Assembly: GCA_963682175.1 (NCBI GenBank)
Contig: OY821775.1
Location: 13,426,501-13,490,500 of the forward strand
Direction of reading: 5' to 3'
DNA length: 64,000 nt
From: Triglochin maritima
Lineage: Eukaryota; Streptophyta; Magnoliopsida; Alismatales; Juncaginaceae
The notes under the pieces were generated by a model, which had not been told where the DNA came from, did no database searches, and saw only the letters and a list, made by a program, of their open reading frames with translations. The translations under genes were made by a program, and so were the position numbers. Shown here piece after piece: positions 12,072-24,640 of the stretch. Position 1 is the stretch's first letter; the number at the start of each line of letters is the position of its first letter.

Positions 12072-12732
12072 TAGGGTTGTCAGCTTCTGCTCGCGCTCGC
12101 TAACTCGCTCGAGACTCACTCGATTTCGTTCACTCAATAGCTCAGCTCGATTGTTAACGAGTCCAACACGAGCCAAAAAATTCCCTCGGAAACATAAATG
12201 AGTCGAGTTAAGCGAAACTCTGCTCGCTCAACTCGGTTGCTCGTATATACACATACAAGCATGCATTCCTATACTACACGATATGTACATTACAAATATA
12301 CATTTATCCACTTACCCATTACCGTTTACCTGATCCAATTATCCAAATACTCATTTACCTTACCCTTAACCCTAAAAGGCTAAAATCATACTCTACCTTC
12401 TTTGCATTTTGCTCCAGCCGCCACAATACAAATTCTGTCATTCCTCCACGCCACCTCGTCGTTGATGAGTAATGAGTTTAAGAATTTTTATATTTAACAT
12501 GGAATTAGTACGGGGAAAAGCTCTTACTACCAACGAGTCGAGCCAACGAGCCAAGCAAGCTCACAAGAAAACGAGCCGAGTCGAGCGGCTCGCGAGCAAG
12601 TAGTGAGTCGAGCACGAGCACAATTTTTACGCTCGAATCAAACATCAAGCGAGCCACAAGCAGGTCAAAAAATTAAATGAGCCGAGTTCGAGCTAGCATC
12701 GCTTGCTCGAATTCGGCTCGTTTATGGTCCTA
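12072..12732. mobile_element. hAT-type MITE (661 bp) rich in GAGCTCG/CTCGCTCGA motifs
   Basis: The ends are TAGGGTTGTC... and ...TTTATGGTCCTA (TAGG inverted termini), flanked by near-identical 8-bp sites CATCAAAT (12064-12071) and CGTCAAAT (12733-12740). The subterminal arms are inverted arrays of GCTCG/CGAGC. No coding sequence. Confidence 0.8.
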
Positions 12733-12740
12733 CGTCAAAT

Positions 12741-14640
12741 CATGTTTTATTTTATCTCTGTTTACACATAAAACAACATGCTAAAAGGTTTAAACGTGAA
12801 AACTTAAATTTAAAAATCGAAACACAAAAGTAATTGTTTTAAAGAGTGTTGCTAAAACATAACCAAAATATTCAAAAAACAATGTTAGTATATATGACCT
12901 ATTTAAAGAAGTAAGCCAAAAGGACACAAACTTATTATCATGTATAAGTTGACAAAAATAATTAAAAGACAAGGTATATTGACATGAAATATCATAATAA
13001 AACTTAATTAAAAACTACAATACTTTTTTGGGTTGTTAGAAATGAACCCAGAAATTTATGAAAAATGATACATACAATGTTTTGTGGTAAAGATAAAAAT
13101 AATAAAATAAGTCAAATATTTTCTTTTAAAAAATACTTCAAGTCAAAAGAAAATTGTGGAAGAGGTTTATGCGTAAAGCCCAAATATAAAAAAACAAGAA
13201 GTGGGTCATGCAAATGGAACTTGTTGAAGATATTCAATATAAAAGGTCAAAACAATAAAAGGAAGTCCTCTTTCATATGACGTTTCGTGTGGATAGATTC
13301 TACAAGGAGTTGGATATGTATTTATGCTTGGGCTTAGGCCCATTATACGCGCAGAAATTTGCAAATCGGCTGATTGAGCTCATAGCATTACAAAAGCCCT
13401 CAACTGAAACATCTTCAAAATCAATCACCGACACTTCGATCTTATTTCTAGAGTCCTCGTGATCAAAGTTCAAACTAAACTAAGCTTGGGCTTGGATTTG
13501 TTGTAATTGGATTTCATCCCTGTTTCGCGTAATTAGATTACATCCCATTAATCGAATTACATGTAATCAAATTACATTATTTGGTAATATTAAAATAATT
13601 GAAAAAATAATTTTGTAAATTATTCGACCGCCAATCTTACCAATGTTTATGATCTCGTGGACTTGTGGTTAGTTTTCAGAACATGCTTATGGTCTAAATT
13701 ATTTCGGCTATAAAATTATGTCTATTATTATTGTTATTGTTATTGTTATTATTCAATTTTTTGTCACCCTCGAAGATTTTTATGATAGGGATGTGGGTTA
13801 TACCAAACTATTATTATATATGTTAGAAAAACAGTTTAAAGCCCTGAGAGAACCATTAGTGCTCCACCACTTAGGATTAAATTAAAACTTCAGTTGTTTA
13901 CTTCTTTGGTAGGTGCAAATACCAAATTATTATAATTTTCCCTGAAGACATTCAATTCTCCGAAAACTATTCTTGATTTCTAAACGGTATGATACGTTTT
14001 ATCGCCTATAGTAGTAGTCCATATACATTTGGATGGTTCCCGAAGGTCTATTAGTTAGATAATCACTGCCTATGATTCCACAATTAGTAGGTTTATGTTT
14101 TCAATCGGTAAAACTAATGTGCTTTTGCACAAAATGTTTGTGTTTGGAAATATTTAAGGTCCGAGGACACTCACGCACAACCTCACCCAATTTCCCACGC
14201 GTTTGTGACATGGCAGCCACATAGGAATGATTGGGTTCAGTGAGGTACTTTCTTTTTCTTTTTTTGGTTTAAACATTTTCAATAAATATTAAGTCATTGC
14301 AGATTGCAGACTGCATATTGTGTACTTGATTTCTTTGACCCGTTTTATGCTGCTTTTCTGAAGGATTTGGGTTGAGGGTTTCTTTTACATGGTTAATAGA
14401 TGTTGTTGCACTGGTTTATATAGTTAATAGGGTAGAGAACATAGTTTTAAACGGTCAATAGGGAAAATCATTCATCAACATTATCTCTCTCCACTTTTTA
14501 CCTAACCCCTTCTTTTCCAGCATATTTTTTTGTAATTAACTTTTGCAACACAAGGCATCCAATTTTGAATTTATTTTAAATTTAGGTAAAGTTACAGTTT
14601 TTTACACAACCACTATTAGCATTCGGTTTACAGTTTGTCC
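12741..14640. other. AT-rich intergenic with a short trinucleotide-like microsatellite
   Basis: No recognisable gene. An (ATTATTGTT)-type run lies near 13724-13756. A GTAATTNGATTACAT-rich patch at 13500-13590 looks like a MITE fragment, but the ends are unclear. Short frames such as 13065-13280 are not protein-like. Confidence 0.5.
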
Positions 14641-15640
14641 GATCAAAATAGAAATAATTTGGTTTGAGAGATGTAACTTTCAACTATAAGGGTAATTTCA
14701 TGTAGATGTAAGGGTAATTTCATCTATAAGAGTAATCCACCGTGGAGAGTAATTTCACATATATTCAAAGGTAAATCGATGTAGATGATTGAGTAAATCA
14801 ATTTGGTGGAATCATCATTAAGAACTCGTACAACTTCCATGCATACTACGGTAATTTAACACATATAAAGGGTAATTCCATGTATATATAATGGTAATTC
14901 CATCTATAAGAGTAATCCACCGTGGAGATAATTTCACATTGATACAAAGGTTAATCGATGCTGATGATATGGTAAATCCATTTGGTGGAATCATCATTAA
15001 GAACCATTGTAGGGTTCCATGTAGACGAGGGTAATTTAACAAATATAAAAGGGTAATTCCATACATACGTAAGGGTTCACACTCATTTTCCCACGCACAA
15101 ATTGAAAACATTATAGTAAATGACGAGTTATTTTGTGATGTAATTGGGTTATTCAAGTAGACGGAAATTGTTCGTTATTGGTGAATAAGAAATGATATTC
15201 GAGGATGTTGACATGGTTTGCATTTTAGGAATGTCACTTGGTGGTGAGAACTATTACAACCTTATTGCGAACATTGTTGAAAGTCACTTCCATCTCTGTT
15301 TTTTTCTAGATGAAATTGTAAGACATGTTGAGGTCAAAGCTTTAGAACTCAAATTATTAGATTCAGATGATCTTGTGGATGTTGCTGATTGCGTTCATAT
15401 TTACACAATACATTTGTTTTGTGTACTCTTAATCGATAGAAATGTACAATTAAACCTCAAACACCAACACATGTAGGGGAAATTCTACGTACATGTGAAT
15501 GTGATTTCTTAAAACATAGAAAGTAATATCACAGATTGGCTGAGGTAAATCTAGTTGTAAACGGGGGTAATTGGATGTAATACGACAAGTAACTTGGAGT
15601 TAATAGAATGGATTAAATGATGGTTCGTGAGGAGTGATGC
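14641..15640 (+). repeat. GGGTAATTT-rich repeat field with a 180-bp tandem duplication
   Basis: GGGTAATT(T/C)(C/A)AT motifs recur on the + strand. Two adjacent copies of about 180 bp share CATCTATAAGAGTAATCCACC (first 20 bases at 14721 and 14901) and AATCATCATTAAGAAC. A 140-bp block at 15165-15300 reads MIFEDVDMVCILGMSLGGEN on the + strand and recurs at 17805-17930. I do not recognise this peptide. Because it recurs inside repeats it is more likely a transposon remnant than a host gene. Confidence 0.65.
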
Positions 15641-16860
15641 ATTGCATACATTGCATCATATGTCTCTCATTTAGATTAATTTTATATCAATAAATGCTAC
15701 TAAGGTATGTGTTTAGTCTTATTTACAGAATACAGGGACCTGAATGCAAATTACCCATATCCCGAGCATAAATGCGTGCAAGAGACTCATTTCTGTCATA
15801 AAGACCAAGTCAAGATTATCGGGTTTCAAATGGAAGTCCATCCAAGCATAAAAGCATTCAAAGACCTAATTACAAAAAGACCAAGGACTTAAGCACAAAA
15901 GTAGCCAGAGACTTAATTGCAAAAAGCCGAGGACCCGACTGCAAATTAAAGTATCCAAATATTATTTTGGAAAAGTTTTAAAGAAAAATCAATTTGGATC
16001 TCCAAATATATGAATGAATTAATTCGGATCTTAACGAAAAGGCAAGAAATAAATCCGGACACGCAAAGGACATTTAAATCATACCATAAACACACAGGAA
16101 AAATCCGGGTCGAATCTGAGCCAAAAAGGTGGCGATTCCGCCGCACCTCATGTACAAATTGCGGCGATTCCGCCGCACAAAAGTCGATCCGTGTGCTCAA
16201 ATTTTTACCAATGCTGTATTGACGCGTGTACTTTCCGTTTATATATTGGGATCCCTTGTATCGGCTATAAATAGTCTCGGAAACAATGTTGTAGGGAGCT
16301 TTTTGTTTATTCCTTAGTTTAGTAATAAAATTCTGTTATTTTATTTTCTTGTTTTTAGTTTTCTTTTGTAATTCCTCTAGGACCCCTTCTCCTTCCCTCC
16401 ATCCATGAGTTTCTAACTCTTTCCAAAGGGTGGAGGTGACGGATTTAGGGTGATGAGAAGAGAATAAAGTTATTATTTTAATTTCGTGTTAGTATATTTT
16501 GATTACTTGAGTTTATGTTGAGTCATTTATCATGTAATGCTTTATAACTAATGTGATTTATTATAAGTTTCAGAATTCTCTAATCTAAACCCGATATCTA
16601 AACCTCCACCCAACGGAATTCACCATCTTTGTTCTCTTTTTAGTTTTATTTGTTTATGTTTCATGCTTTAGATAATTAAAAAACCAAAAATCTCAAACCA
16701 AACATATTTTTCTCTCTTCCTTCCTTAATCGAAAATCACAAAAATAACAGAATCTCTCCCTGCTTGTGTTCGACCCGTACTTGCCGCGTCTTCATTGACG
16801 TCGTGCACTTGCGGTATAAATTTAATTCTCATCAAGGAGTAACCCTAATTGGTAGACGAG
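15641..16860. other. Intergenic, no gene recognised
   Basis: Contains a short direct repetition of a GGCGATTCCGCCGCAC motif (16131 and 16162) and AT-rich sequence. No supported coding region. Confidence 0.45.
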
Positions 16861-16869
16861 GTAAATTGA

Positions 16870-18180
16870 ATTCAGGAACGGGGTATATTGGATTAAAAAG
16901 AAGAAATTGAATGGATTGTTATTACCCTAGAATCGTGTTTACATCTTTTATCCAACACTTTACGTTTTACATAAAATTAGTTCAATTGCAATTATCGTTT
17001 GTGAGGTTGGAACGACTTCTCTCTAAAGAAAGCACATAACTCTATTGTTTCTTGTTACCAACCAAATGCATTCATCAGTAAGGGGACATTCTCCAACATC
17101 CCAACATGTTAAAAAAATTACACTTGTAGGTCGGCACGGAAGAAATCCATGAACATTAGGGTAATCATAAATAAAATATGGGGTAAGTTTATATCACTAG
17201 CAAGTGGTCTTGGATTATATAGTATGATTTTAATTCTGGTTCGTGGGGTTAAACTAATACATGTACGAGGTAAGTGGAATTCCAGAGCAGGGTAAATTTG
17301 ACTAAATATATGAAATTGAATGGATTGGTATTACCCACGCTTTACGTTTTACATAAAATTAGTTCACTTGCAATTATTGTTTGTGAGGTTGGAACGACTC
17401 CTCTCCAAAGAAAACACATAACTCTATTCTTTCTTTCCAATGAATGCCTACCAAATGCATCCATCACTAAGGGGACATTTTTTTGGGAAGCTTGCACCTA
17501 GAATTCTCCAATGGTGAATACAATATTTGTGAGAATGTTTTATAAATGATGGTTCCCACGCACAACACCCTAACATGCTAAAAAAAATTCCAATTGCGGG
17601 TCGACGCGGAAGACATCCATAAACATTGTGTGCAAGGTTACATGATGGTTATTTAGGGTAAGCCTAAACAATAGATGGGGTAAGTATATAACAGTAACAA
17701 GGTAAATTTGATTACATAGTAAGATTTTAATAATGGTTCGTGGGGGTAAACTTATGGATGTTCGGGGTACGTTTATTACATGAGCAGAGTAAATTGGATT
17801 ACAAGTATACGGAAATCGTTCGTTATGGGTGAATATGAAATGATATTCGAGGACGTCGACGTGGCTTGCATTTTAGGAATGTCACTTGGTGGTGAGAACT
17901 GTTACAACGTTATTGTTGAAAGTCGGGGTAACCCTGCTATTGAATTCAACTTACCCCGACTATTATTTCGGGTTACCCTGTTATTTAATTCAACTTACCT
18001 CAACAATCGATTAGGGTTACTCTGCTACATTCAACTAGATTTTACACTAATGTTAAATTTAATTTACCTCGTCCATCACTTAGGATTACCCCCCACGATT
18101 GATTCATCTTATTTAATTTACCTTGTCCATCCGTTAGGATTACCCCCCCCCCCCCCCCAACGATTACTCCCACTCTACCT
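16870..18180. repeat. Tandemly reiterated GGGTAA repeat that flips to TTACCC
   Basis: Two copies with about 380-bp spacing (TACGTTTTACATAAAATTAG at about 16961 and 17342) are followed by a partial third (17570-17800). Up to about 17930 the motif is GGGTAA on +. From 17940 onward it is TTACCC, pivoting on a hairpin GTCGGGGTAA...TTACCCCGAC (17924-17962). A 16-C homopolymer lies at 18143-18158. The long frame at 17780-18382 runs through these repeats and is not treated as a gene. Confidence 0.65.
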
Positions 18181-18476
18181 AGAGTTACGATCGATGTCCA
18201 ATTTCTTATCAATCACCAACCAAGTGATCATATACCGCATCAAAGCAATCAAAAAAATATTTACAAGGACGACAGTACCAAGATCGATGTTAATTCAACA
18301 TATGCAAAACATTACAACTTACAAGACCTTCAAAACACAAACTTACATAACGAACTTAGTACCAACCGCACATTATTCATAGACGCGTACATTACAATAA
18401 TAGACTCAATCGACCACACCAAACGACCGGAAAATTAAATTCGTTATAGTAACTCCCTCCCTCTGCATGCATTCAC

Positions 18477-18591
18477 TTAGTCGGAGATATCGATGGACTT
18501 GACGTCTGGTTTCTTAACCTCCTCATTGGGGACACCATTCTCCATAGAGGCATTGACCTGATCCACCTTGGCGTTCTCCGGGAGACGAAAC
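18477..18591 (-). pseudogene. Class I small heat-shock protein fragment, C-terminal part (split by a solo LTR)
   Basis: On the minus strand the sequence reads [20 protein letters not shown], then [17 protein letters not shown] and a TAA stop at 18477-18479. This is the C-terminal end of the alpha-crystallin domain and tail of plant cytosolic class I sHSPs. Compared with the family, five residues (normally LTVTV, before PKEE) are missing in frame. The other part lies at 20110-20175. With one copy of the 5-bp duplication (GAAAC) removed, the two parts join without a frame change. Only about 55 codons survive of a protein usually near 150 aa, so it was already a fragment before the LTR inserted. 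Confidence 0.85.
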
Positions 18592-20109
18592 TGTTGGCTT
18601 TTTTGCCTTAATCTATGTTTTGATGACTTAATCAACCTAATCTTAATTGTAATCATGTAGAGTAGCACACATGTTGCACTACATACATATTGCTTTGTGC
18701 TAACCTCTACAGGTGATCAAGACTCAAGGAAGAAATGAAATCAAGTCAAGACATGTAATCAAGCTCAATTGAAGACATGTATTTTGCATTTTCTGTGAGT
18801 CTTAGGAACTTGTGTAAATTGAGCATACTTGAGCTAAAATCAACTTAAACACACACTAGGTTCCTTAGAGAAGTCACACAAGAAATTTCATAACATTTGG
18901 ACTTCAATAGATCACCCAAACTTGAACCGGAAAACACTTAACCTAACCTGAACTGTCTCGACCAAATCGGTCGACCGAAACGAGTTCTTTGTTCGACCGA
19001 TCGGGTAGTTAATTCTGTTATAGGATTAAGTGTTAACACGGGTCGACCGTTTCAATATATTTGTTCGACCGATCACACGTGTCACATGACCGTTTGATTT
19101 GTCGTTTTTCTACAACGGTCGGATTTCCCAAAACCCCAAACTTACCAAACATCCGGTCGGCCGAAACCTTTCTGGCGGTCGACCGATCAAACATATTTTT
19201 GGTCACCCTGAACACTCTGGACTAATTCAGTTGAACGTGTCTTTGACCCCGGTCGACCGAAACTCAATTCTTCCCAAACCCAGAAGTGCCTGGACGTATT
19301 CGGTCGAACCAACCTCTTGCCTAGTTCGACCGATCCCATTTGCTCAGACCAGAAACCCTAGAACGGTCGACCAATCCCCTGAGCCCGTTCGACTGTTCAC
19401 TTAAGTGAACTTAAGTGATAGCCATAATTTGACCAACCAGTCGACCAATTTTAAGCAGAATTGGGTCCTGCAGATTTCTGTTTAGTGTATCTTACACAAT
19501 CTTTACTCAATTCATCCCCAATGACTATATTCTCTCTAATGCTTATAAATAGAGTTGTAAAACACATTTTAACACAACTCTCTCACACATATTTGCCTCA
19601 TACATTAGAGAGAAGATCCAAACACTCCAAGCCTCAAACCTTCCACACTTTAGTCATAAATCCAATCATACTCAAGTGTGCTCAAGAATTAGAAAGTGTT
19701 GTTCCACTCAACCTTTGTTCAAGAAGCAAAGGTCTTGGTGAAAGCCCAAGATAAAGAGTATAGACTTCGGTGAGAGCCCGAAGTATCCCTCTCGGATTGT
19801 GAGAGGAGGAACCAAGCTCGGCGAGGGTTGTTCGCGAGCTTGAAGATTGTAAAGACGTTCTCTCCCGGCCCGGAATGGGGAGTGGATAGTGAAGACGCGA
19901 GCGGAGCTCGAAGTGTCGAGTGGAGCTTGCAAGAGAGGACGTAGGCGGTGGCCGAACCTCTGTAAAAACCTCCGTGTTCCTTATGGTTTGCATTTTCTAT
20001 TCCTTACTTGCTTGTTTAGTTTTAAATTCCACTGCATATCTTTGATCGTTAAACAAGTAGGTAATTAGGGATAAAAGTGATTAGTGTTGTAGACCATCAC
20101 GATCCTACA
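18592..20109 (+). mobile_element. Solo LTR 2, same family, 1518 bp, inserted in the sHSP fragment
   Basis: Starts TGTTGGCTTTTTTGCC, ends GATCCTACA. An exact 5-bp duplication GAAAC lies at 18587-18591 and 20110-20114. TATA box TATAAATA at 19544-19551. Same U3 palindrome array (about 18950-19450) and U5-side block as solo LTR 1. Confidence 0.94.
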
Positions 20110-20175
20110 GAAACCTCCTCAGGAACTTCCTGTTCCTCCTCTCAACCCGATGCCATCAGTCTGTCTTCTCTTCTG
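20110..20175 (-). pseudogene. Class I sHSP fragment, N-terminal part
   Basis: The minus strand reads EEKTD-stop-WHRVERRNRKFLRRF, matching the start of the alpha-crystallin domain of plant class I sHSPs. An in-frame TGA sits just before WHR. Homology stops near 20175, where TTACCCTGAGTAC repeats begin, so no N-terminal arm or promoter is present. Confidence 0.82.
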
Positions 20176-22220
20176 TTACTTACCCTGAGTACTTTATGAA
20201 TTTACCATGAGTACTTTATGAATTTACCCTAAGTACCAAAGCACATCTAAATCATGAAACAAACTTACCCAGTACTTGAAATTAATTTACAAATTTCCAT
20301 CAACAACCATCACTTGGATCTTGTTCCACTTTAGAAAATATTTAAATGAAAATGGTCTTCAAACAACATGAAAAAAATATAACTAGAAGATCATCAATGA
20401 AAGTGATACCTTCTTTACCTTTTACAATGAAATCTGAGCTCGTTTGTTACCATGTGAATGACATGGTGCATGACATCTATAGGGGGCGCAAGGTTTTCGT
20501 TCTTCACCTATTTGGGGCATGATTGTTCTTGAGGTAAATCCAAATATGAGAATGGGTAACTATAGGATTTGCATTGGTAAAATCACAATATATGTCACTT
20601 TCTTGAAAAAAAACTACTGCATAGTTACGAACAATGATGAAGTTGCATCCACAACCATAACATGCACCAAAAAATATAAGATGCCTTAAAAACAAAATAA
20701 ACATGAAAGGAAACATAAAATGCATCAAATGAAGAAACAACCAAGACTTTTGTGCAATGAAACATAAAATGCATCAAATGGACAAATTGTAGTGGACAAC
20801 AACCTCATAAATAAAGCACGTAAGTTCAGCTCCTCGACCTCCTCCTCGGCGTCGATCACCTTCCCCGCCAAACACAATTACTTCACCGCCAAACGCAACT
20901 CTTCATCCAAACTCAACTTAAACCCATCCAAAGACCACATTCACCATTCCACATCCTGAAACCAAAATAAAGGAAAAATAATTTACGATAAGTTCCATAT
21001 GAAACCGAACAAAAAACACCTCACTCTTTGATGAAGAAGCCATGAAAAAATGCAAGGAAGTGAGACTTCAGGTTGGAGAATGAAAGAAAAAAAAGATGGA
21101 AATGAAAATTTTGTAGCATTTCAGGCCCTGAGGTAAATCCATGTATGCAGATAAGTAACTTCGTGAAATTGGATGGGTAACTTTACAACTCCAATCTCAA
21201 TTACCTGGACAAAAAAATCCAACAAAACCCACTCACCCTTCTATCCAAACTATAAAGCACATAGGTTAATCACTCCATCATACGTAAATACAACCAACGT
21301 AACAACCATAATCTTAACTAATGAAATAGATCGAGAGAGAAAAACCCCCAAAAAAATACAACTTTGCTGCACTTAGACACAAAATAAAATACAACAAAAT
21401 ATACTTAATGAAATTAAGGTTAATAAACAAGATTAATGTTTGGAAATACCTCATTCACCCAGCTGTATATGTAGTCCATGTTTGTTGTTGGAAAATTGGT
21501 TCACTGTAAACATGAACGAGATCAGTAAAATACATAAATCTTTATCACCAACAATTAACAACTACTATCACAAAATATAAAAACGTAAAGGTTATTAGAA
21601 ACGTAAAATAAAAAAAATTAACCATGAAAATATACCTACATTTACAAAAGCTATTGAAGTTTCCTCCTACAGCCACTAGAAAGAAAATGAAAGATGTTAG
21701 GGTTTGGATTTAGGGTTTTGAATTTCAAAACTAAAGAAAAGTAAGGTTGTGCATTAATGTGAGGTGGGGTGGATGTACAACGAGGGGGGAGAGAATGAAT
21801 TTCATTGATTGCAAGGGATTTTGGAGAGAGAGAATGGAGAGAGAGAATGAATTTCATTGGTTTGCTGATGTGGATCTCCACCTCACATGTGCGCGAGGAA
21901 GTGAGTAGGAAGATGGGTTAGGAATCATTTATTCCATATTTAAACATGGAGGACAGACATAGGCAATACACAAATGATTTTAAGATTTACTATTGATGAC
22001 ATTAATCTTCATTCTTTTATAAATGATTAGAATAGTATCATTCATAACACTGTTTTAATGTAGTTAGATGACCTCGTGAATGTTGTAAACTCGTAATTCG
22101 AGTTGATTAGAGAGAAGCAATTTATTTGAACTAAAAATGTCACAAAAATTTGGCCATTGAGTCGAGGTTTGGTCATTGACTCAATTATTAACTAATATTA
22201 AGTTCGTTGTCTTCGTCTGT
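20176..22220. other. Intergenic with scattered TTACCC-type repeats
   Basis: TTTACC(C/A)TGAGTACTTTATGAA is duplicated at 20177-20235, and GGTAAATCC/GGGTAACTT motifs recur near 21130-21180, linking this to the 14.6-18.2 kb field. The rest is AT-rich with no supported gene. The short minus frame at 21651-21881 is not protein-like. Confidence 0.5.
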
Positions 22221-22239
22221 TGGATTTACATGTTTTCCC

Positions 22240-23575
22240 TTTGGATTAGTGTGGAGGAACTGTAACTAGGGAGTTTTAAGATGTGAATTAAGTCAAAATT
22301 TTAACATTTTTTACTCTTGCAAATTAAACAAATAAAAACAATAAATGTTCTTTGAACATGTCCAAGAAATAGATTTTTCGTAGAAACCATGTTAATGTTG
22401 GGAAAGATCAGGTGCATCTTTTGTTGATTGAGCAGAAAGTTCCAACACTATAAAAGTCAAACCACCAAAAGACATTTTTTTATTAGCAGAGTGATCTCTT
22501 TCTCATGATACAATATGCTATGTGAAGCTGGCTACTTCATTCGAAGCCGTTGATGGTTAGGGTGGGCCTTGTGGTTCCAGTTGGTGTACAACTGATATGA
22601 GAGAGCATTGATTCATTATTATTATTATAAAAAATTAATAAAATTGGTGGCACTGCATTGTTTAATTTTTGAGATATCCGGTAGTCCTTTTCGTAAAGTT
22701 GGATACTAAGCTTATGTGTGTGTTGAGACGCGCATTATTGTTGTAGCTAACACGTTAAGTGTTCTGCATGAGGAGTACGTTTGCAAGAATGAAACTCAAA
22801 GGAATTGATAAGGTCCACACAAATGGTGGAGCATGCATTTTATTTAAATGCAAACCAAAGTACCCTTCTAAAGCATCACATAACACGAATCTTCTTGAAA
22901 GAGATGGGTGCCTTAGGGAATACAGACACATGGTGCATGATTGTCGTCAGCTCGTGTCCCAAGGAATTGGGTTAAGTACAACAATGAGTGCAATCCTAGG
23001 TTTAGTTGTCATCATCGAGATGGAGACACTATGGATGATAAGCCAGGTGAAGATGACGACAAGTCATGATGCTCTTATACCTTGGGCGACACACGTGCAT
23101 GTGCCACAATGTAGAGAACAAAGAGTCATGATCTTTCGAGGGTGAGTTGACTCCAAAAACTCATCTTGAGTTCGGAAATGAGGGACTCTAGATGCAAACT
23201 AAGTCAATTTTTTAACGTTTTTTGTACTTTCCACAAATCAAGGAAATAAATTGAATAAATGTTCTTCAAACTGACCAAGAAATAGATTTTTGGTAGAAAC
23301 CATGGTATTGTTGGGAAAGATCGGGCGCATCTTTAGTTATTCGGTAGAAAGTTCCAACATTAAATAAGTCAAACAACCAAAAGACATTTTTAAATTAAGC
23401 AGAGCCCACTCCCTCATGATAGGCTATATAAATCTAGCGACGTCATTCGAAGCCGATGAATATGATGATTGGGATGGTCCTTATAGTTCCAGTTGGTGTA
23501 GTACAACTGATATGAAAGAGCATTTGATTCATTAATAATAATAAAAGATCATTAAATTTGGTGGCATTCTTTAGT
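22240..23575 (+). repeat. Direct repeats of about 400 bp flanking about 500 bp (LTR/TRIM-like)
   Basis: 22270-22660 and 23192-23575 are diverged direct copies. Both contain the CCAAGAAATAGATTTTT block, GTTGGGAAAGATC, GTTCCA(G)TTGGTGTA and TGATTCATTA(A)TAATA, and each opens with TG(T/C)(G/A)AA(T/C)TAAGTC. Copy 1 has a CTATAAAAG box (about 22450). The interior encodes a 128-aa frame (22759-23145) with no recognised domain. A short LTR element (TRIM) or a segmental duplication are both possible. Confidence 0.5.
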
Positions 23576-24640
23576 TTTCTAGGACAAGTCTAGCTTTTGT
23601 TCTTCGGCTCTACTGTTCCTATATTTGCACCATTTTGGCTAGTTTCAGATAAATGAATTCACTTACTCGAAAAAGAAATTTTAATGGCTTTCAACACTTC
23701 CCAATCTTGGGGTAACACTGTAGCACATTAAATGAGCTATGAAGATTAATCTTCAAAAAAATAATAAAATGCAATGATTGAGTTTGAAAAAAAAAAATCT
23801 TTTTTTGAATAAAGATGTCGATCTACGAGACCCTTAGCTTTTATTTAAAGCAATACTACTTATAACAGCTTTGGAAAAACTATTGCTTGTAGTCAACAAT
23901 TTTATACAAAGAAAGAAGGGATATTTACATATAACACCGTGAAAATTAATTTGCATTTAATTAAATTCTACGTGACGTGAATGTATATATTCTTAAATTC
24001 TTTAATAACTTGTTTGGGAACAACTTAAGCCCATCGTCAACGATGGGCTCCCGGGCAACCCCCATGAACAGTTGTTGGCCTGGGGGAGCATTGGATAGTT
24101 TTTTTTGTTTTTTTAATATTAAATGTAATATTAATTTTGTTTTTAAATTAAATGTAATTAAGAGAGTGTTGAATTTCTAGATGGGTCTGAGCATTATTAA
24201 GAGAGAATTTTTTAGCAGTTGGAGGTTTTAGGTAGGTATGACGTGGTAGAGAGAAAATCTGATGTAGATATTGGGTGCCAAGGGTAGCCAAGGCACCACT
24301 ACTAGTGCTTTAAATACAGAGGAGACAGAGAGAAAAACAAAAAATAAAACTTTTATTTGGTAAAACACAGAAAAGGCAAATTTGTTAACGTTTCCACAAC
24401 TCTAACTTAATATCACCTTGGTGTCTTCAAATATTACAGAAAGGGGAATCTCATGACTGCCCATCAAATGGACTTAACGTCACCAATACCATTCTATTGA
24501 ATTTCAATTCTAAGGTTGTTGGTGATATATACTGGAGTCCATTTGAATTTTGAAGGCTATCAATGAAATTCCTTTAAAGTAATGAATCTAGTACCTGAAG
24601 TTATTGATATTGTTTATGAACATAACACTCTTGGGTTGTT
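23576..24640. other. Intergenic, no gene seen
   Basis: Includes a perfect 10-bp-arm hairpin AGCCCATCGT-CA-ACGATGGGCT near 24027-24048, probably part of a small MITE whose ends I could not fix. No coding signal. Confidence 0.45.

Noticed and set aside
14641..15080. CRISPR-like array or telomeric repeat
   Set aside because: The repeats are long and diverged with no regular spacers, and GGGTAA is not the plant telomere unit. The context is a plant nuclear genome.
17780..18382. 200-aa + strand frame
   Set aside because: Runs through GGGTAA/TTACCC repeats and a 16-C run. Its start is a block repeated at 15.2 kb.
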